64,000 bases of DNA from Rhizobium album. GTDB lineage: Bacteria; Pseudomonadota; Alphaproteobacteria; Rhizobiales; Rhizobiaceae. A model generated the notes under the pieces. The model was not told the origin of the DNA. It did not search any database and worked only from the letters and a program-made list of their open reading frames with translations. Both the position numbers and the translations under genes were made by a program. Shown here one piece after another: positions 1 through 8,074 of the stretch. The stretch lies in contig NZ_QFBC01000013.1 of NCBI RefSeq assembly GCF_003122325.1, positions 1 through 64,000 on the forward strand. The letters run 5' to 3'. Position 1 is the first letter of the stretch, and the number at the start of each line of letters is the position of its first letter.

Positions 1-599
1 AGCAAAATGAGGGATTTCCCTCAATGAAACAGCTAGCCGAACCGACCCAAGGCGCACACGCATGGCTATCGGGAAGTGATCCTCCCCAGGTTTCTGGACC
101 AGCGGAGGTTGGAGTTTCGCGGCTTCTCGAACTGTACGGGTGACAGCATCCCGTTCCTGCCCCTTTATCCAGAATGCTGATGCGTGGCAGTTGATCGACC
201 GGAACAGTCAGCCAGTGCAGCGTCCCTCACGACCGCCACTATCTCATTCGATTTCGCGCAGATGGGTGCTGCATTCCGCGAACGAACTGCTCAAGAGCGG
301 CCTCGTCAAAGGGTTTGACTGCCGGTTCATATCGGACCTGATGAAAGCGGCGAATGCGTCGCACGTCGATCTCATCGTTGCCGAAGCTGATGCAAAGCGC
401 TGGAGGCGCTTGGCAGGTCGATTTAAGCGCGACACGAAGAAATCAGAGCCGGCGCCGGCCGATGAGTGTTACCCCGAAGGAGTTTGATATGGCGACAGTA
501 CTCGAACAACTTGAGGCCGCGGTCGAAATGCAACTGGCCGCTACACCAAACCGGAGGACTGGCCCGAAGAGCTTGGCCCTACATCGCGCCCAATGAGAC
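1..599. other. No convincing gene; scrambled accessory sequence
   Basis: I recognise no intact gene here. The longest plausible reading frame is at 140-487 on the plus strand (115 codons). Around its residues 66-83 it contains LMKAANASHVDLIVAEA, which weakly recalls the catalytic-domain stretch of large serine recombinases, but the expected continuation (DRLSRD) is absent. The stretch abuts a decayed transposase, so it is best read as mobile-element debris. The recombinase link is only a guess. Confidence 0.35.
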
Positions 600-1276
600 A
601 AGGGCAAATTTGATGAAGGCCGGGCAACGCGCAATCGACGTCGGACGCCAAGCCATAAACACTGTCGGCAGCAACCCAAGAAAAGGGCAGGTTCGATGCG
701 ATGGCCCGCTCGATCATCGTGAGCGCCAGTGCCGGCTTGGTCAGAAAGCCGACAGGGTCCGGCACGTGAGCCCCGGCCATACGGTTCCGGTCGTCGTCCA
801 GGCCTTCGGCAGATAGAGCGCCCGGTCGATGAAGGCGTGGCCGTGTCGTGACACGTAGGATGCGAAGACGCCGATCTGGCAGTTGGTGATCTTGCCCGCC
901 GAACCGGTATATTGACGCCCAACCCCGCACGATGCCTTGCCCTGCTTGAGAAAGCCGGTCTCATCGACCACAAGGACTGCATCAGAATCGGCCAGTGTCT
1001 CCAGCGTGTAATCGCGAACAATGTCCCGCAGGGCATCCGCATCCCAATGCCCGCGGCCCAAAATCGCCTGCTGCCCGCCAAGGACCGCAATCGCCTGCAG
1101 CTTCCGCTCGCATCCATCCCGTCTTGCGGCGCTCTTCTCCCAGCAGACCGTCCAGAAACTGTCCGACAGAAACCGCGACACGCTCCTGCGTGAACAGCGG
1201 GCGTATTCGTGCCTTCACATCCCGCAATGAAGACGCCCAAACTTCAAGCGTCGCCTCAATCCGACAATCCTGTCAT
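600..1276 (-). pseudogene. IS701-family DDE transposase, frameshifted and truncated
   Basis: Pieces of one transposase are spread over three minus-strand frames. An N-terminal piece (EATLEVWASSLRDVKARIRP, then GQFLDGLLGEERRKTGWMRA) lies at about 1255-1090. The catalytic core (VLVVDETGFLKQGKASCGVG, then GSAGKITNCQIGVFASYVSR) lies at about 1040-830. A later piece (VGFLTKPALALTMIERAIAS, then WVAADSVYG) lies at about 755-652. These are typical IS701-family blocks including the D-E-T-G active-site segment. At least two frameshifts and loss of roughly the last half make it non-functional. I found no terminal inverted repeats, so the element boundaries are unknown. Confidence 0.8.
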
Positions 1277-1342
1277 CCACGATCTCCGAACCACGGCGAC
1301 CTATAGATTCAGACATCAATCAAAATCGAAACTGTAATGCTA

Positions 1343-1441
1343 GAGCATTTCCGCTTTTCTCTAAAACGCAAAAAATGCTCTATCCTTTTGTTTTCACGCA
1401 ATTCCGGACGCAAAACCGCTATGCACTTTTGCTGGAATTGC
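1343..1441. repeat. Dispersed intergenic palindromic repeat, copy 1
   Basis: This stretch starts with GAGCATTT and continues to AAATGCTC, an 8-bp perfect inverted repeat enclosing a CCGCTTTT..AAAACGC inner arm. A second inverted pair, GCAATTCC and GGAATTGC, closes the right half. A clearly homologous copy lies at 53848-53945. Elements of this form are common between genes in Rhizobiales. It sits directly after the stop of the minus-strand molybdenum hydroxylase gene and could act as an mRNA-end hairpin. Confidence 0.75.
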
Positions 1442-1442
1442 T

Positions 1443-3692
1443 TCAGCCGATGACATCCTCGATGCGGATCGGGAAACGCCGCAGGCGTTTGCCCGTCGCA
1501 TGCCAGACGGCATTGGCGATCGCGCCCACCGTTCCGGTGATGCCGATTTCGCCGACACCCTTGACGCCGATCGGATTGATGTAAGGGTCGTCTTCCGGAA
1601 TCAGGATCGCATCCAGCGACGGCACGTCGGCATTCACCGGCACGTGGTATTCGGCAAGATCGGCATTCATGATCCGGCCGGTGCGGCGGTCGGTGACCGC
1701 CTCCTCATGCAGGGCAAACGACGCGCCCCAGATCATGCCGCCGAAATACTGGCTGCGCACCAGACGCGGGTTGATGATCCGTCCCGCCGCAAAGGCGCCG
1801 ACGAGGCGGGTGGTGCGGATCTGGCCAAGATCGGGATCGATCTTCACCTCGGCAAACACCGCACCATGCGAATACAGGGCATGGGCAGCCCCCACCGAGG
1901 GATCGCGGGCAGCCTTGGCCGTGCCGACGACCTCAGGCTGGCCGGCGCCGGCGAGGATTTCGGCGTAACTCTGGCTGCGCGTCTCGTCATCCCGGCGATG
2001 CAGCCTGCCATTGCGGGCGATGACGCCGATGTTGCCGGCACCGAACAGCGGCGATTGCGGATTGCCGGTGGCGAGGTCGGTCAGCCTGGCAATTGCATCC
2101 TTGCTGGCATTGTTGAGCGCCAGCCCGGCACTCGCCGTATGGCCGGAGCCGCCGGCTATACCGCCGTCGGGCAACGTCGACAGGCCGGAATGCAACTCGA
2201 CCTGCTGAGGATCGAGGCCAAGGGCTTCCGCAGCAATCTGGGCCAGAGCCGTCCATGCGCCCTGCCCCATATCGGCGCCAGCGGTTTCGACCAATGCCGT
2301 GCCATCGGCCCGCAATGTCGCGCGGGCTTCCGCCGGAAAGTGCGGGCAATGGAAGACGGCCGTCCCCATGCCCCAGCCGACGAGAAAGCCCTTCTCGTCG
2401 CGCATCTGCCCTGCCTCGAGCGGACGGCGGGACCAGCCGAACCGCTTGGCGCCTTCGGCATAACAGGCTCGCAAGGCCTTCGAGGAAAACGGCTTGCCGG
2501 TGCCCGGCTCGGTCTCCGCATAGTTTTTCAGGCGGAAATCCAGCGGATCCATGCCGCAGGCTTCAGCGGCCTCATCCATGGCCACCTCCAATGCCGCCGA
2601 TCCGCTTGCCTCGCCGGGCGCACGCATCGGCCCGGGCGTGCCGGTATCCAGCCGCAGGCCCTTGTGCTCCACCAGGATGGCGGGGCTGGCATATAGCGGC
2701 AGCGACGCGTTGGCCGCCGGCTCCAGAAAATCGTCGAAAGATGACGTCGCGGCAATCGCCCGGTGATGAAGCCCGGTCAGCTGCCCGTCGCCATCCGTGC
2801 CGATGCGCAGCGTCTGCCAGGTGGCGCCGCGGTGGCCGACAGGGCCGTACATCTGGCTGCGGGTCAAAGCGAGCTTCACCGGACGGCCGAGCATGCGGGC
2901 GGCGAGGATCGCCAGGATCTGCGGACCGTTCAGGATCGCCTTGGAACCGAACCCGCCTCCAAGGAAAGGCGACCGGATCGTCACGTTTTCGGCGGGAATA
3001 CCGAAATAGGCGGCATAAGATGCGCAACTCAACGCCAGCGCCTGGTTGGGCATGTCGAGCATCACCCGGTCGCCATCCCATTCGGCAACCACGGCGTGCG
3101 GCTCCATCGCATTGTGATATTGCGCCGGCGTGAAATACTCTGCCTCCACCAGGTGTGCGGCACGGGCAAGACCGGCGTCGATGTCGCCATAGGCTGCGCC
3201 GGGCGGTGCACCGACTCCGATAGCTGGCGGATCGTAAAGCTCGCCGTCGGCGCGTTCGACGCGTGCATCCTGTGCATCATATTGCGGATCGAGCAGCATC
3301 GCACCTTCGGTCGCCGCTTCCAGAGTTTGCGCAATCACCAGCGCAATCGGTTGATTTACATAGCGAACCCGATCATTCTGCAACACTTCGACACGGAAGC
3401 CGAAAGGCGGCATCTTTTCATCGGGATCGTGGGCGAGCGGCGGCCGATTGGCCGGGGTCATCACCTCGACGACACCGGAATGGGCCTTGGCGGCGGCTAC
3501 ATCCAGCGATGTGACGCGACCGCGAGCAATCTTGCTGACGGCGGTGACCGCATAAAGCATGCCGGGCGGATGGTTGTCGGCGGCGTAGGTAGCCCGGCCG
3601 GTGACCTTCAGCAGGCCGTCACGGCGCGTCAGCGGCTGGCCCATGTTGGAGCCGTAGCGGGGGGCGTGGCTCGGGTTGGTTTCAGGCGACAT
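1443..3692 (-). CDS. paoC: Xanthine dehydrogenase-family molybdopterin-binding subunit (aldehyde oxidoreductase, PaoC-like)
   Basis: This 749-residue protein is the large catalytic subunit of a three-subunit molybdenum hydroxylase that oxidises aldehydes to acids. The N-terminal a/b-hammerhead region (RRDGLLKVTGRATYAADNHP) is followed by the molybdopterin-binding segments, including RSPFLGGGFGSK at about residue 242 and the C-terminal GVKGVGEIGITGTVGAIANA, whose VGE carries the family catalytic glutamate. Length matches the PaoC/YagR group. It is the last gene of a paoA-paoB-paoC unit and its start overlaps the end of paoB by 11 bases. The nearby amine-catabolism genes suggest aromatic aldehydes as one possible substrate, but the true substrate is not visible from sequence. 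A GGGAG ribosome site precedes the ATG. Confidence 0.9.
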   Translation of the reverse strand: MSPETNPSHAPRYGSNMGQPLTRRDGLLKVTGRATYAADNHPPGMLYAVTAVSKIARGRVTSLDVAAAKAHSGVVEVMTPANRPPLAHDPDEKMPPFGFRVEVLQNDRVRYVNQPIALVIAQTLEAATEGAMLLDPQYDAQDARVERADGELYDPPAIGVGAPPGAAYGDIDAGLARAAHLVEAEYFTPAQYHNAMEPHAVVAEWDGDRVMLDMPNQALALSCASYAAYFGIPAENVTIRSPFLGGGFGSKAILNGPQILAILAARMLGRPVKLALTRSQMYGPVGHRGATWQTLRIGTDGDGQLTGLHHRAIAATSSFDDFLEPAANASLPLYASPAILVEHKGLRLDTGTPGPMRAPGEASGSAALEVAMDEAAEACGMDPLDFRLKNYAETEPGTGKPFSSKALRACYAEGAKRFGWSRRPLEAGQMRDEKGFLVGWGMGTAVFHCPHFPAEARATLRADGTALVETAGADMGQGAWTALAQIAAEALGLDPQQVELHSGLSTLPDGGIAGGSGHTASAGLALNNASKDAIARLTDLATGNPQSPLFGAGNIGVIARNGRLHRRDDETRSQSYAEILAGAGQPEVVGTAKAARDPSVGAAHALYSHGAVFAEVKIDPDLGQIRTTRLVGAFAAGRIINPRLVRSQYFGGMIWGASFALHEEAVTDRRTGRIMNADLAEYHVPVNADVPSLDAILIPEDDPYINPIGVKGVGEIGITGTVGAIANAVWHATGKRLRRFPIRIEDVIG

Positions 3693-4740
3693 GGCTGGCT
3701 CCCGGATCTGTCGAGAAGGGCGAGGCCGGCAGTGCAGGCATCACCGCCGGCGTCCCTTCCAAGGCTAGGGTCAGCGCCCGCACGGTGATGCGGCGCGCCA
3801 GTTCGATCTTGAAGGCGTTGTCGCCGGAGGGCCTGGCCTCCGCGAGTGCGATCTCCGCCGCACGGGCGAAAGCTTCGACGCTCGGTGTAACGCCCAGAAG
3901 TGCCGCCTCCGCCTCCCGCACCCGCCAGGGCTTGGCGGCGATGGCGCCGAGTGCCAGCCGTGCCTCGCTGATAGTTCCGTCCTCGATGCGCAGCGCAGCC
4001 ATGGCCGAGACCACCGCGAAGGCATAGGAGGTGCGTTCCCGCAGTTTCAGGTAACGGCTGTTTGCGGAAAAAGCCGCGGCTGCGGCGGGAAGGCGCAGGC
4101 CGACGATCAGTTCGCCGGGAGCCAGCGCCGTTTCCTTTTCCGGAGTTGCGCCCGGCAACCTGTGCAGATCATCAACCACAATTTCGCGGCGCCCGTCTGC
4201 ACCCTCCACTTCGACAACGGCATCGAGCGCCACCAGCGGCACGCAGAAATCCGATGGGTGGATGGCGATGCAATTTTCGCTCCAGCCAAGCACCGCGTGC
4301 AGACGGTTTTCGCCATACAACGCATCGCAGCCCGAACCGGGGACACGGCGATTGCAGGCGCTTGCGGTGTCCTGGAGATAGGCGCAACGGGTTCGCTGCA
4401 TCAGGTTGCCGCCAACCGTCGCGGCATTTCGCAACTGGGCGGATGCGCCCGACAGCAGCGCTTCGGCGACGGAAGGAAAGGCTTTTGCCAAACGCGCATC
4501 ATAGGCGAGGTCGGCATTGCGGACCATCGCCCCGATACGCACGCTGCCATCGGCAAGCCATTCGATGCGGTCGAGACCCGGCAGCCGGCTGATATCGATC
4601 AGCCGTTCCGGCCGTGACGCGCCGATCTTCATCAGGTCGAGCAGGTTGGTGCCGGCAGCCAGATAGGCGGAACCGGGCTCGGCCGCCGCTGCGACCGCTT
4701 CTGCGACACTGGCCGGGCGGAGAAAATCGAAGCGGTTCAT
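3682..4740 (-). CDS. paoB: FAD-binding subunit of xanthine dehydrogenase-family aldehyde oxidoreductase (PaoB-like)
   Basis: This 352-residue protein is the medium FAD subunit that passes electrons between the iron-sulfur and molybdenum subunits. It begins MNRFDFLRPASVAEAVAA and shows the FAD-binding AAGTNLLDLMK and NAATVGGNLMQRTRC motifs. The Cys-rich insert (about residues 119-141) fits the extra [4Fe-4S] cluster known in the PaoB/YagS group. I chose the ATG at 4740 because it forms an ATGA overlap with the upstream paoA stop; the frame stays open further upstream, but that part does not resemble the family. Confidence 0.9.
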   Translation of the reverse strand: MNRFDFLRPASVAEAVAAAAEPGSAYLAAGTNLLDLMKIGASRPERLIDISRLPGLDRIEWLADGSVRIGAMVRNADLAYDARLAKAFPSVAEALLSGASAQLRNAATVGGNLMQRTRCAYLQDTASACNRRVPGSGCDALYGENRLHAVLGWSENCIAIHPSDFCVPLVALDAVVEVEGADGRREIVVDDLHRLPGATPEKETALAPGELIVGLRLPAAAAAFSANSRYLKLRERTSYAFAVVSAMAALRIEDGTISEARLALGAIAAKPWRVREAEAALLGVTPSVEAFARAAEIALAEARPSGDNAFKIELARRITVRALTLALEGTPAVMPALPASPFSTDPGASHVA

Positions 4741-5234
4741 GCCGCGTCCCTCCCCTTTTCCGCGGTCATGGTCTTCTGCGCCTCCAGCACCGCTTCGGTG
4801 ATGCCCTGGTAGGCGCCGCATCGACAGAGATTTCCGCTCATCAATTCGCGGATACGCTCCGGATCGCTGCCGGCCCGGCCTTCGGCGATCAGCCCGACCG
4901 CGCTCATGATCTGCCCGGGCGTACAGTAACCACACTGGAAACCGTCACATGCGATGAAGGCGGCTTGCACCGGATGCAGCGCCTCGCCGACCGCCAGGCC
5001 TTCGATGGTGGTGATCTCGGCGCCATCCAGGCTTGCGGCAAGAGAAAGACAGGAATTGATGCGCCGGCCATCGACAAGCACGGTGCAGGCGCCGCACTGG
5101 CCGCGATCGCAGCCCTTCTTCGTTCCGGTCAGATAAAGATGCTCGCGCAGGAGGTCGAGCAGCGTCACACGAGGATCGTCGAGCGTAACCGTTCGCGATT
5201 GCCTATTGATGGTGAGGCTGATGGAGAGTGACAT
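4737..5234 (-). CDS. paoA: 2Fe-2S subunit of xanthine dehydrogenase-family aldehyde oxidoreductase (PaoA-like)
   Basis: This 165-residue protein is the small electron-transfer subunit. An N-terminal plant-type ferredoxin domain carries GTKKGCDRGQCGACTVL for the first [2Fe-2S] cluster. The C-terminal helical domain carries CGYCTPGQ and GNLCRCGAYQGI for the second. The ATG at 5234 follows a GGAG site at good spacing; a TTG four codons earlier is the alternative. PaoA homologues often carry a Tat signal, but none is visible here, so this enzyme may be cytoplasmic. It is the first gene of paoABC and is transcribed away from a TetR regulator. Confidence 0.9.
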   Translation of the reverse strand: MSLSISLTINRQSRTVTLDDPRVTLLDLLREHLYLTGTKKGCDRGQCGACTVLVDGRRINSCLSLAASLDGAEITTIEGLAVGEALHPVQAAFIACDGFQCGYCTPGQIMSAVGLIAEGRAGSDPERIRELMSGNLCRCGAYQGITEAVLEAQKTMTAEKGRDAA

Positions 5235-5383
5235 CGGGTGCTCCAATCAGTGATAGTGATGTATGGATCGAAACCGCCGAGGATCGACGGAGTTGCGGTT
5301 TTTTAGGGTATGGCTGGCATGAAAACCGCCACCCGGTCCGAAAACGCGATATGCTGGCGTCGTCTCGGCACAGGGGTTAATAT

Positions 5384-5400
5384 ACGGAGGCATCCTCCGT
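5384..5400. promoter_or_regulatory. Perfect inverted repeat, probable TetR operator
   Basis: ACGGAGG-CAT-CCTCCGT is a perfect 7+3+7 palindrome, 31 bases before the TetR start codon and inside the divergent intergenic region with paoA. Location and symmetry fit an autoregulatory operator that could control both directions. The assignment is inferred from position. Confidence 0.65.
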
Positions 5401-5431
5401 TTATCAAGAGGGCAGTTTCAGTTTTAGGCAG

Positions 5432-6010
5432 ATGGAACAGAAGATCGAAAAAGCAAGCCGGAAGCCGCGTGTGGATTCCATTCGCAACCGTGAACGTCTG
5501 CTCGATGCAGCGACGGAAATCTTCAGCGCCGGCGGAACCCAGGCGAGCCTCGAAGCCGTCGCGCGGCGGGCCGGCGTCGGTATCGGCACGCTCTACCGGC
5601 ATTTTCCGACGCGCGAGGCGCTGTTCGAGGCAGTGTATCGCCATGAGGTCGATCTTCTCGGCGATCTGGCCGAACAGCTTGCCGGAGATAACGAGCCGGT
5701 CGAAGGGCTGAAAAAATGGCTGCAGGCCAATGTCCGGCTGGTGGCCGCCAAGAAGGGCATGATCGAAGCGCTGCAGCTCGCCGCCCATGGTTCTTCCGAA
5801 TTGAAAGCCTATTCCTACGAGCGGATGATCGGGGCGATCAGGCTCCTGCTCGACCGGGCGGTCGCGCGCGGCGACGTCAGGGACGATGTCCCGCCCGAGG
5901 ATCTGCTGCGCACACTGGTCGGCATCTATTATTCGCAGGGAACGACGGATTGGCAGCCCACCGCCCTGCGCATGGTCGATGTCTTCGTCGACGGACTGCG
6001 CAAACGTTAA
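5432..6010 (+). CDS. TetR/AcrR-family transcriptional regulator
   Basis: This 192-residue regulator has the TetR helix-turn-helix at residues 17-63 (RNRERLLDAATEIFSAGGTQ, then VGIGTLYRHFPTREALFEAV). The C-terminal region is a typical all-helical ligand and dimer domain, of the kind found in TetR proteins next to oxidoreductases. It is divergent from paoABC, and a perfect palindrome lies just upstream, so it most likely represses paoABC and itself. The inducer is unknown; an aldehyde is a guess from context. Confidence 0.85.
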   Translation: MEQKIEKASRKPRVDSIRNRERLLDAATEIFSAGGTQASLEAVARRAGVGIGTLYRHFPTREALFEAVYRHEVDLLGDLAEQLAGDNEPVEGLKKWLQANVRLVAAKKGMIEALQLAAHGSSELKAYSYERMIGAIRLLLDRAVARGDVRDDVPPEDLLRTLVGIYYSQGTTDWQPTALRMVDVFVDGLRKR

Positions 6011-6035
6011 GGCGCGGCTTGGATCGCGACAGGCT

Positions 6036-6413
6036 TCAAGCGTCGGCCGGATGCTTCGACCTGTCACCGGCGCCGGCAGAGAGAAAATCGGCCAGCACCA
6101 GCGCGTGATTGTGCTTTTCGTCGCGGGCGGCGTAAAGCAGCGTCACCATGCCCTCGGCGGCGCGCCGGCGCAGCTGTGCCGCAAGCGGGTTGCGCTCCAG
6201 TTCGGCGCGGTACCGCACCTGGAAATCGTCCCAGAGTTCCGCCTTGTGACCAAACCATTTGCGCAGCTCTGAACTCGGCGCCACATCCTTCATCCACACA
6301 TCGATAGCCGCCGATTGCTTCGAAAAGCCGCGAGGCCAGAGACGGTCGACCAGCACGCGTTCGCCGTCGGCAAGGCTGGCAGGTTCATAGATACGCCGGA
6401 TCTGCACTGGCAT
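6036..6413 (-). CDS. DUF488 family protein
   Basis: This 125-residue protein carries the DUF488 signature: IRRIYEPASLADGERVLVDR, then LWPRGFSK, then ELRKWFGHKAELWDDFQVRY, and VTLLYAARDEKHNHALVL near the end. Family members are small cytoplasmic proteins of uncertain function with a conserved LWPRG motif. The ATG at 6413 is preferred because family similarity begins at MPVQIRRIYEP; an upstream extension is open but unlike the family. It is convergent with the TetR gene and divergent from the nsrR-like gene. Confidence 0.85.
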   Translation of the reverse strand: MPVQIRRIYEPASLADGERVLVDRLWPRGFSKQSAAIDVWMKDVAPSSELRKWFGHKAELWDDFQVRYRAELERNPLAAQLRRRAAEGMVTLLYAARDEKHNHALVLADFLSAGAGDRSKHPADA

Positions 6414-6551
6414 CACGGCTTCCTTTCTGCGCTGTTTTGCAATCGGGTCTGTTGCCGGCATCCTACCGCATAAGATTGCCCGCCGAAATTGCAGCGATGC
6501 GTATGCCTGCGATGATTTGTCCGTTGTCAAGCGGAAGGGTTTCATTAAAGT

Positions 6552-6566
6552 GGTATATAGAATACC
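6552..6566. promoter_or_regulatory. Inverted repeat upstream of Rrf2/NsrR-like gene
   Basis: GGTAT-ATAGA-ATACC is a perfect 5-bp inverted repeat within an AT-rich patch, 64 bases before the ATG of the Rrf2 gene. It could be the operator for that regulator. The position fits; the protein-site match is inferred. Confidence 0.45.
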
Positions 6567-6630
6567 TATTAAAGCATCTCAATCACCTGCGGCCGGAGCG
6601 TCCGGTATAGCCTGGGAGAACGACACCGCC

Positions 6631-7080
6631 ATGCGCATGAGCCTGCATACGGATTACGCGCTGCGAATGCTGATCTTTCTGGCGGCCCGGGAAGACGCCG
6701 TCCACACCGTCACCGATGTCGCGGCGGCATACGGCCTGTCCCGCAATCACCTGGCAAAGATTGCCCAGACCCTCCGCGATCATGGGGTGGTGGAAACCGC
6801 CCGCGGCCGTGGCGGCGGATTGAAACTGGCCAAACGGCCGGCCGACATCAATATCGGCGACCTCGTCCAGGCAACCGAGGAGGATTTTGCGCTGGCCGAA
6901 TGCATGCAATCCCATGGCGGTGCATGTTGCCAAATTGCGGGGGCATGCGGCCTGCGCGGCATGCTTTCGGAAGCGCTCGACGCCTACCTCGCGGTGCTGC
7001 GGAAATATACGCTTGCCGATGTCTTGCACAACCGGCCCATGCTGCGCGCGTTGCTCGGTGGCGTAAGCGCCGCGGCCTGA
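6631..7080 (+). CDS. nsrR: Rrf2-family transcriptional regulator, NsrR-like nitric oxide sensor
   Basis: This 149-residue protein begins MRMSLHTDYALRMLIFLAAR, followed by the Rrf2 winged helix (VTDVAAAYGLSRNHLAKIAQ) and GRGGGLKLA wing. At residues 91-106 it has C-x7-CC-x5-C (ECMQSHGGACCQIAGACGL), which matches the iron-sulfur-binding cysteine region of NsrR. NsrR proteins lose repression when nitric oxide attacks the cluster. It is followed by a truncated haemoglobin gene and a DUF6522 gene on the same strand, which supports a nitric oxide role. I took the ATG at 6631, where family similarity begins. Confidence 0.85.
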   Translation: MRMSLHTDYALRMLIFLAAREDAVHTVTDVAAAYGLSRNHLAKIAQTLRDHGVVETARGRGGGLKLAKRPADINIGDLVQATEEDFALAECMQSHGGACCQIAGACGLRGMLSEALDAYLAVLRKYTLADVLHNRPMLRALLGGVSAAA

Positions 7081-7176
7081 TCTGCAGAGGGAATGAGCCA
7101 TGCGCGCGCGCTGCAATTTTCAGAATATAGCAGGAACCGGCATAGGCCGACCTGCAAGACAAATGGAGCAAAGACG

Positions 7177-7644
7177 ATGAAAGGACGCCCCGCACCCGAA
7201 CGCCGGATCGTAATCGACGGCAAACCGCTGCCCGACGTGCTGGACGATGCGATGATCAAGGCCGTCGTTCACGGGTTTTATGCGGAAATCCGCCAGGACG
7301 CCCTGCTGGGACCGATCTTCGGCAACGCCATCGCCCCGCAGGACTGGCCAACCCATCTCGACAAGATGTGTGATTTCTGGTCGGCGACACTGCTGCGGAC
7401 AGACCGATACGACGGACGCCCCCTGCCCCCGCACCTGGCGTTGCCAGGACTCGGCGAGGAGCATTTCCGGCGCTGGCTGTCGCTTTTCCGCGATGTCGTG
7501 CAGCGCCTCTGCCCGTCCGACGTTGCCGCCCTGTTCCTCGACCGTGCCATGCGTATCGCCCATTCGTTCCGCCTCGCCATTGCGTTTCACCGCGGCGAAG
7601 ATTCCCTGCAGGTAAAACCGATTTCGGGGGAAACGCTCGGATGA
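7177..7644 (+). CDS. Group III truncated haemoglobin
   Basis: This 155-residue protein matches group III truncated globins (Ctb type): IKAVVHGFYAEIRQDALLGP, then IFGNAI, DWPTHLDKMCDFWSATLLRT, and the region around HLALPGLGEEHFRRWLSLF, which carries the proximal histidine. Group III globins bind haem and are linked to nitric oxide or oxygen chemistry. The gene lies between the nsrR-like regulator and DUF6522 and overlaps the latter by an ATGA, so the three look like one NO-responsive unit. The ATG at 7177 follows a GGAGCAAAG site. Confidence 0.85.
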   Translation: MKGRPAPERRIVIDGKPLPDVLDDAMIKAVVHGFYAEIRQDALLGPIFGNAIAPQDWPTHLDKMCDFWSATLLRTDRYDGRPLPPHLALPGLGEEHFRRWLSLFRDVVQRLCPSDVAALFLDRAMRIAHSFRLAIAFHRGEDSLQVKPISGETLG

Positions 7645-7943
7645 AGCCGTCACAATACGAAACCGAAACCATCATCGACATCGACGAAACGGGTGCCGTC
7701 ACTTTGTCGGCCGACATGCTCGCCGGCCGTTTCGGCTGGTCGCCTGCGACATTGCGGACGATGATGCAGCGCGGCCTGGTCGCGTCGCAGGTCGAGCGCG
7801 GCGAGGGCGAGCATCACGGCAGTTGGCGGCTTTCGGTGCGATGCGGCAACCGCCGCTGGCGCGCCGTGGTCGGCCCGGACGGCTCCATTGCGGACCAGCA
7901 ACTGGATTTCGTGCCTCTGCCAAGAAAACAGCCGGTACCCTGA
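7641..7943 (+). CDS. DUF6522 family protein
   Basis: This small 100-residue protein contains LSADMLAGRFGWSPATLRTM, which resembles a helix-turn-helix, then a short beta-rich end (WRLSVRCGNRRWRAVVGPDG). Its start overlaps the haemoglobin stop as ATGA, so translation is probably coupled. Proteins of this kind recur next to nitrogen-oxide-related genes in alphaproteobacteria. The exact function is not known. Confidence 0.65.
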   Translation: MKPSQYETETIIDIDETGAVTLSADMLAGRFGWSPATLRTMMQRGLVASQVERGEGEHHGSWRLSVRCGNRRWRAVVGPDGSIADQQLDFVPLPRKQPVP

Positions 7944-8044
7944 CATTCCCGTCGTTTATTCGAAAGCCTTTGGTCGCCCACCGCTGCTCGCCGATCCAGC
8001 CGCCGGATCACTCTGTCTCGAAATAGATCTCGATATATCTTGAT

Positions 8045-8067
8045 TTCCGATATATCGGAATATATCT
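8045..8067. promoter_or_regulatory. Palindromic operator candidate in front of padR-sip fusion
   Basis: TTCCGATATATCGGAA at 8045-8060 is a 16-bp perfect palindrome directly before the start codon at 8075. Further GATATATC-like units flank it at 8032-8039 and 8059-8066. Repeated ATAT-rich palindromes at this place fit autoregulation by the PadR domain encoded just downstream. The binding itself is inferred. Confidence 0.65.
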
Positions 8068-8074
8068 AACTGTC

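Noticed and set aside
443-1240. 265-codon minus-strand frame over the transposase
   Set aside because: It carries only out-of-frame readings of the IS701 motifs, which lie in other frames; not a gene in its own right.
600-1340. Terminal inverted repeats of the IS element
   Set aside because: No convincing pair was found at either end of the transposase remnant.
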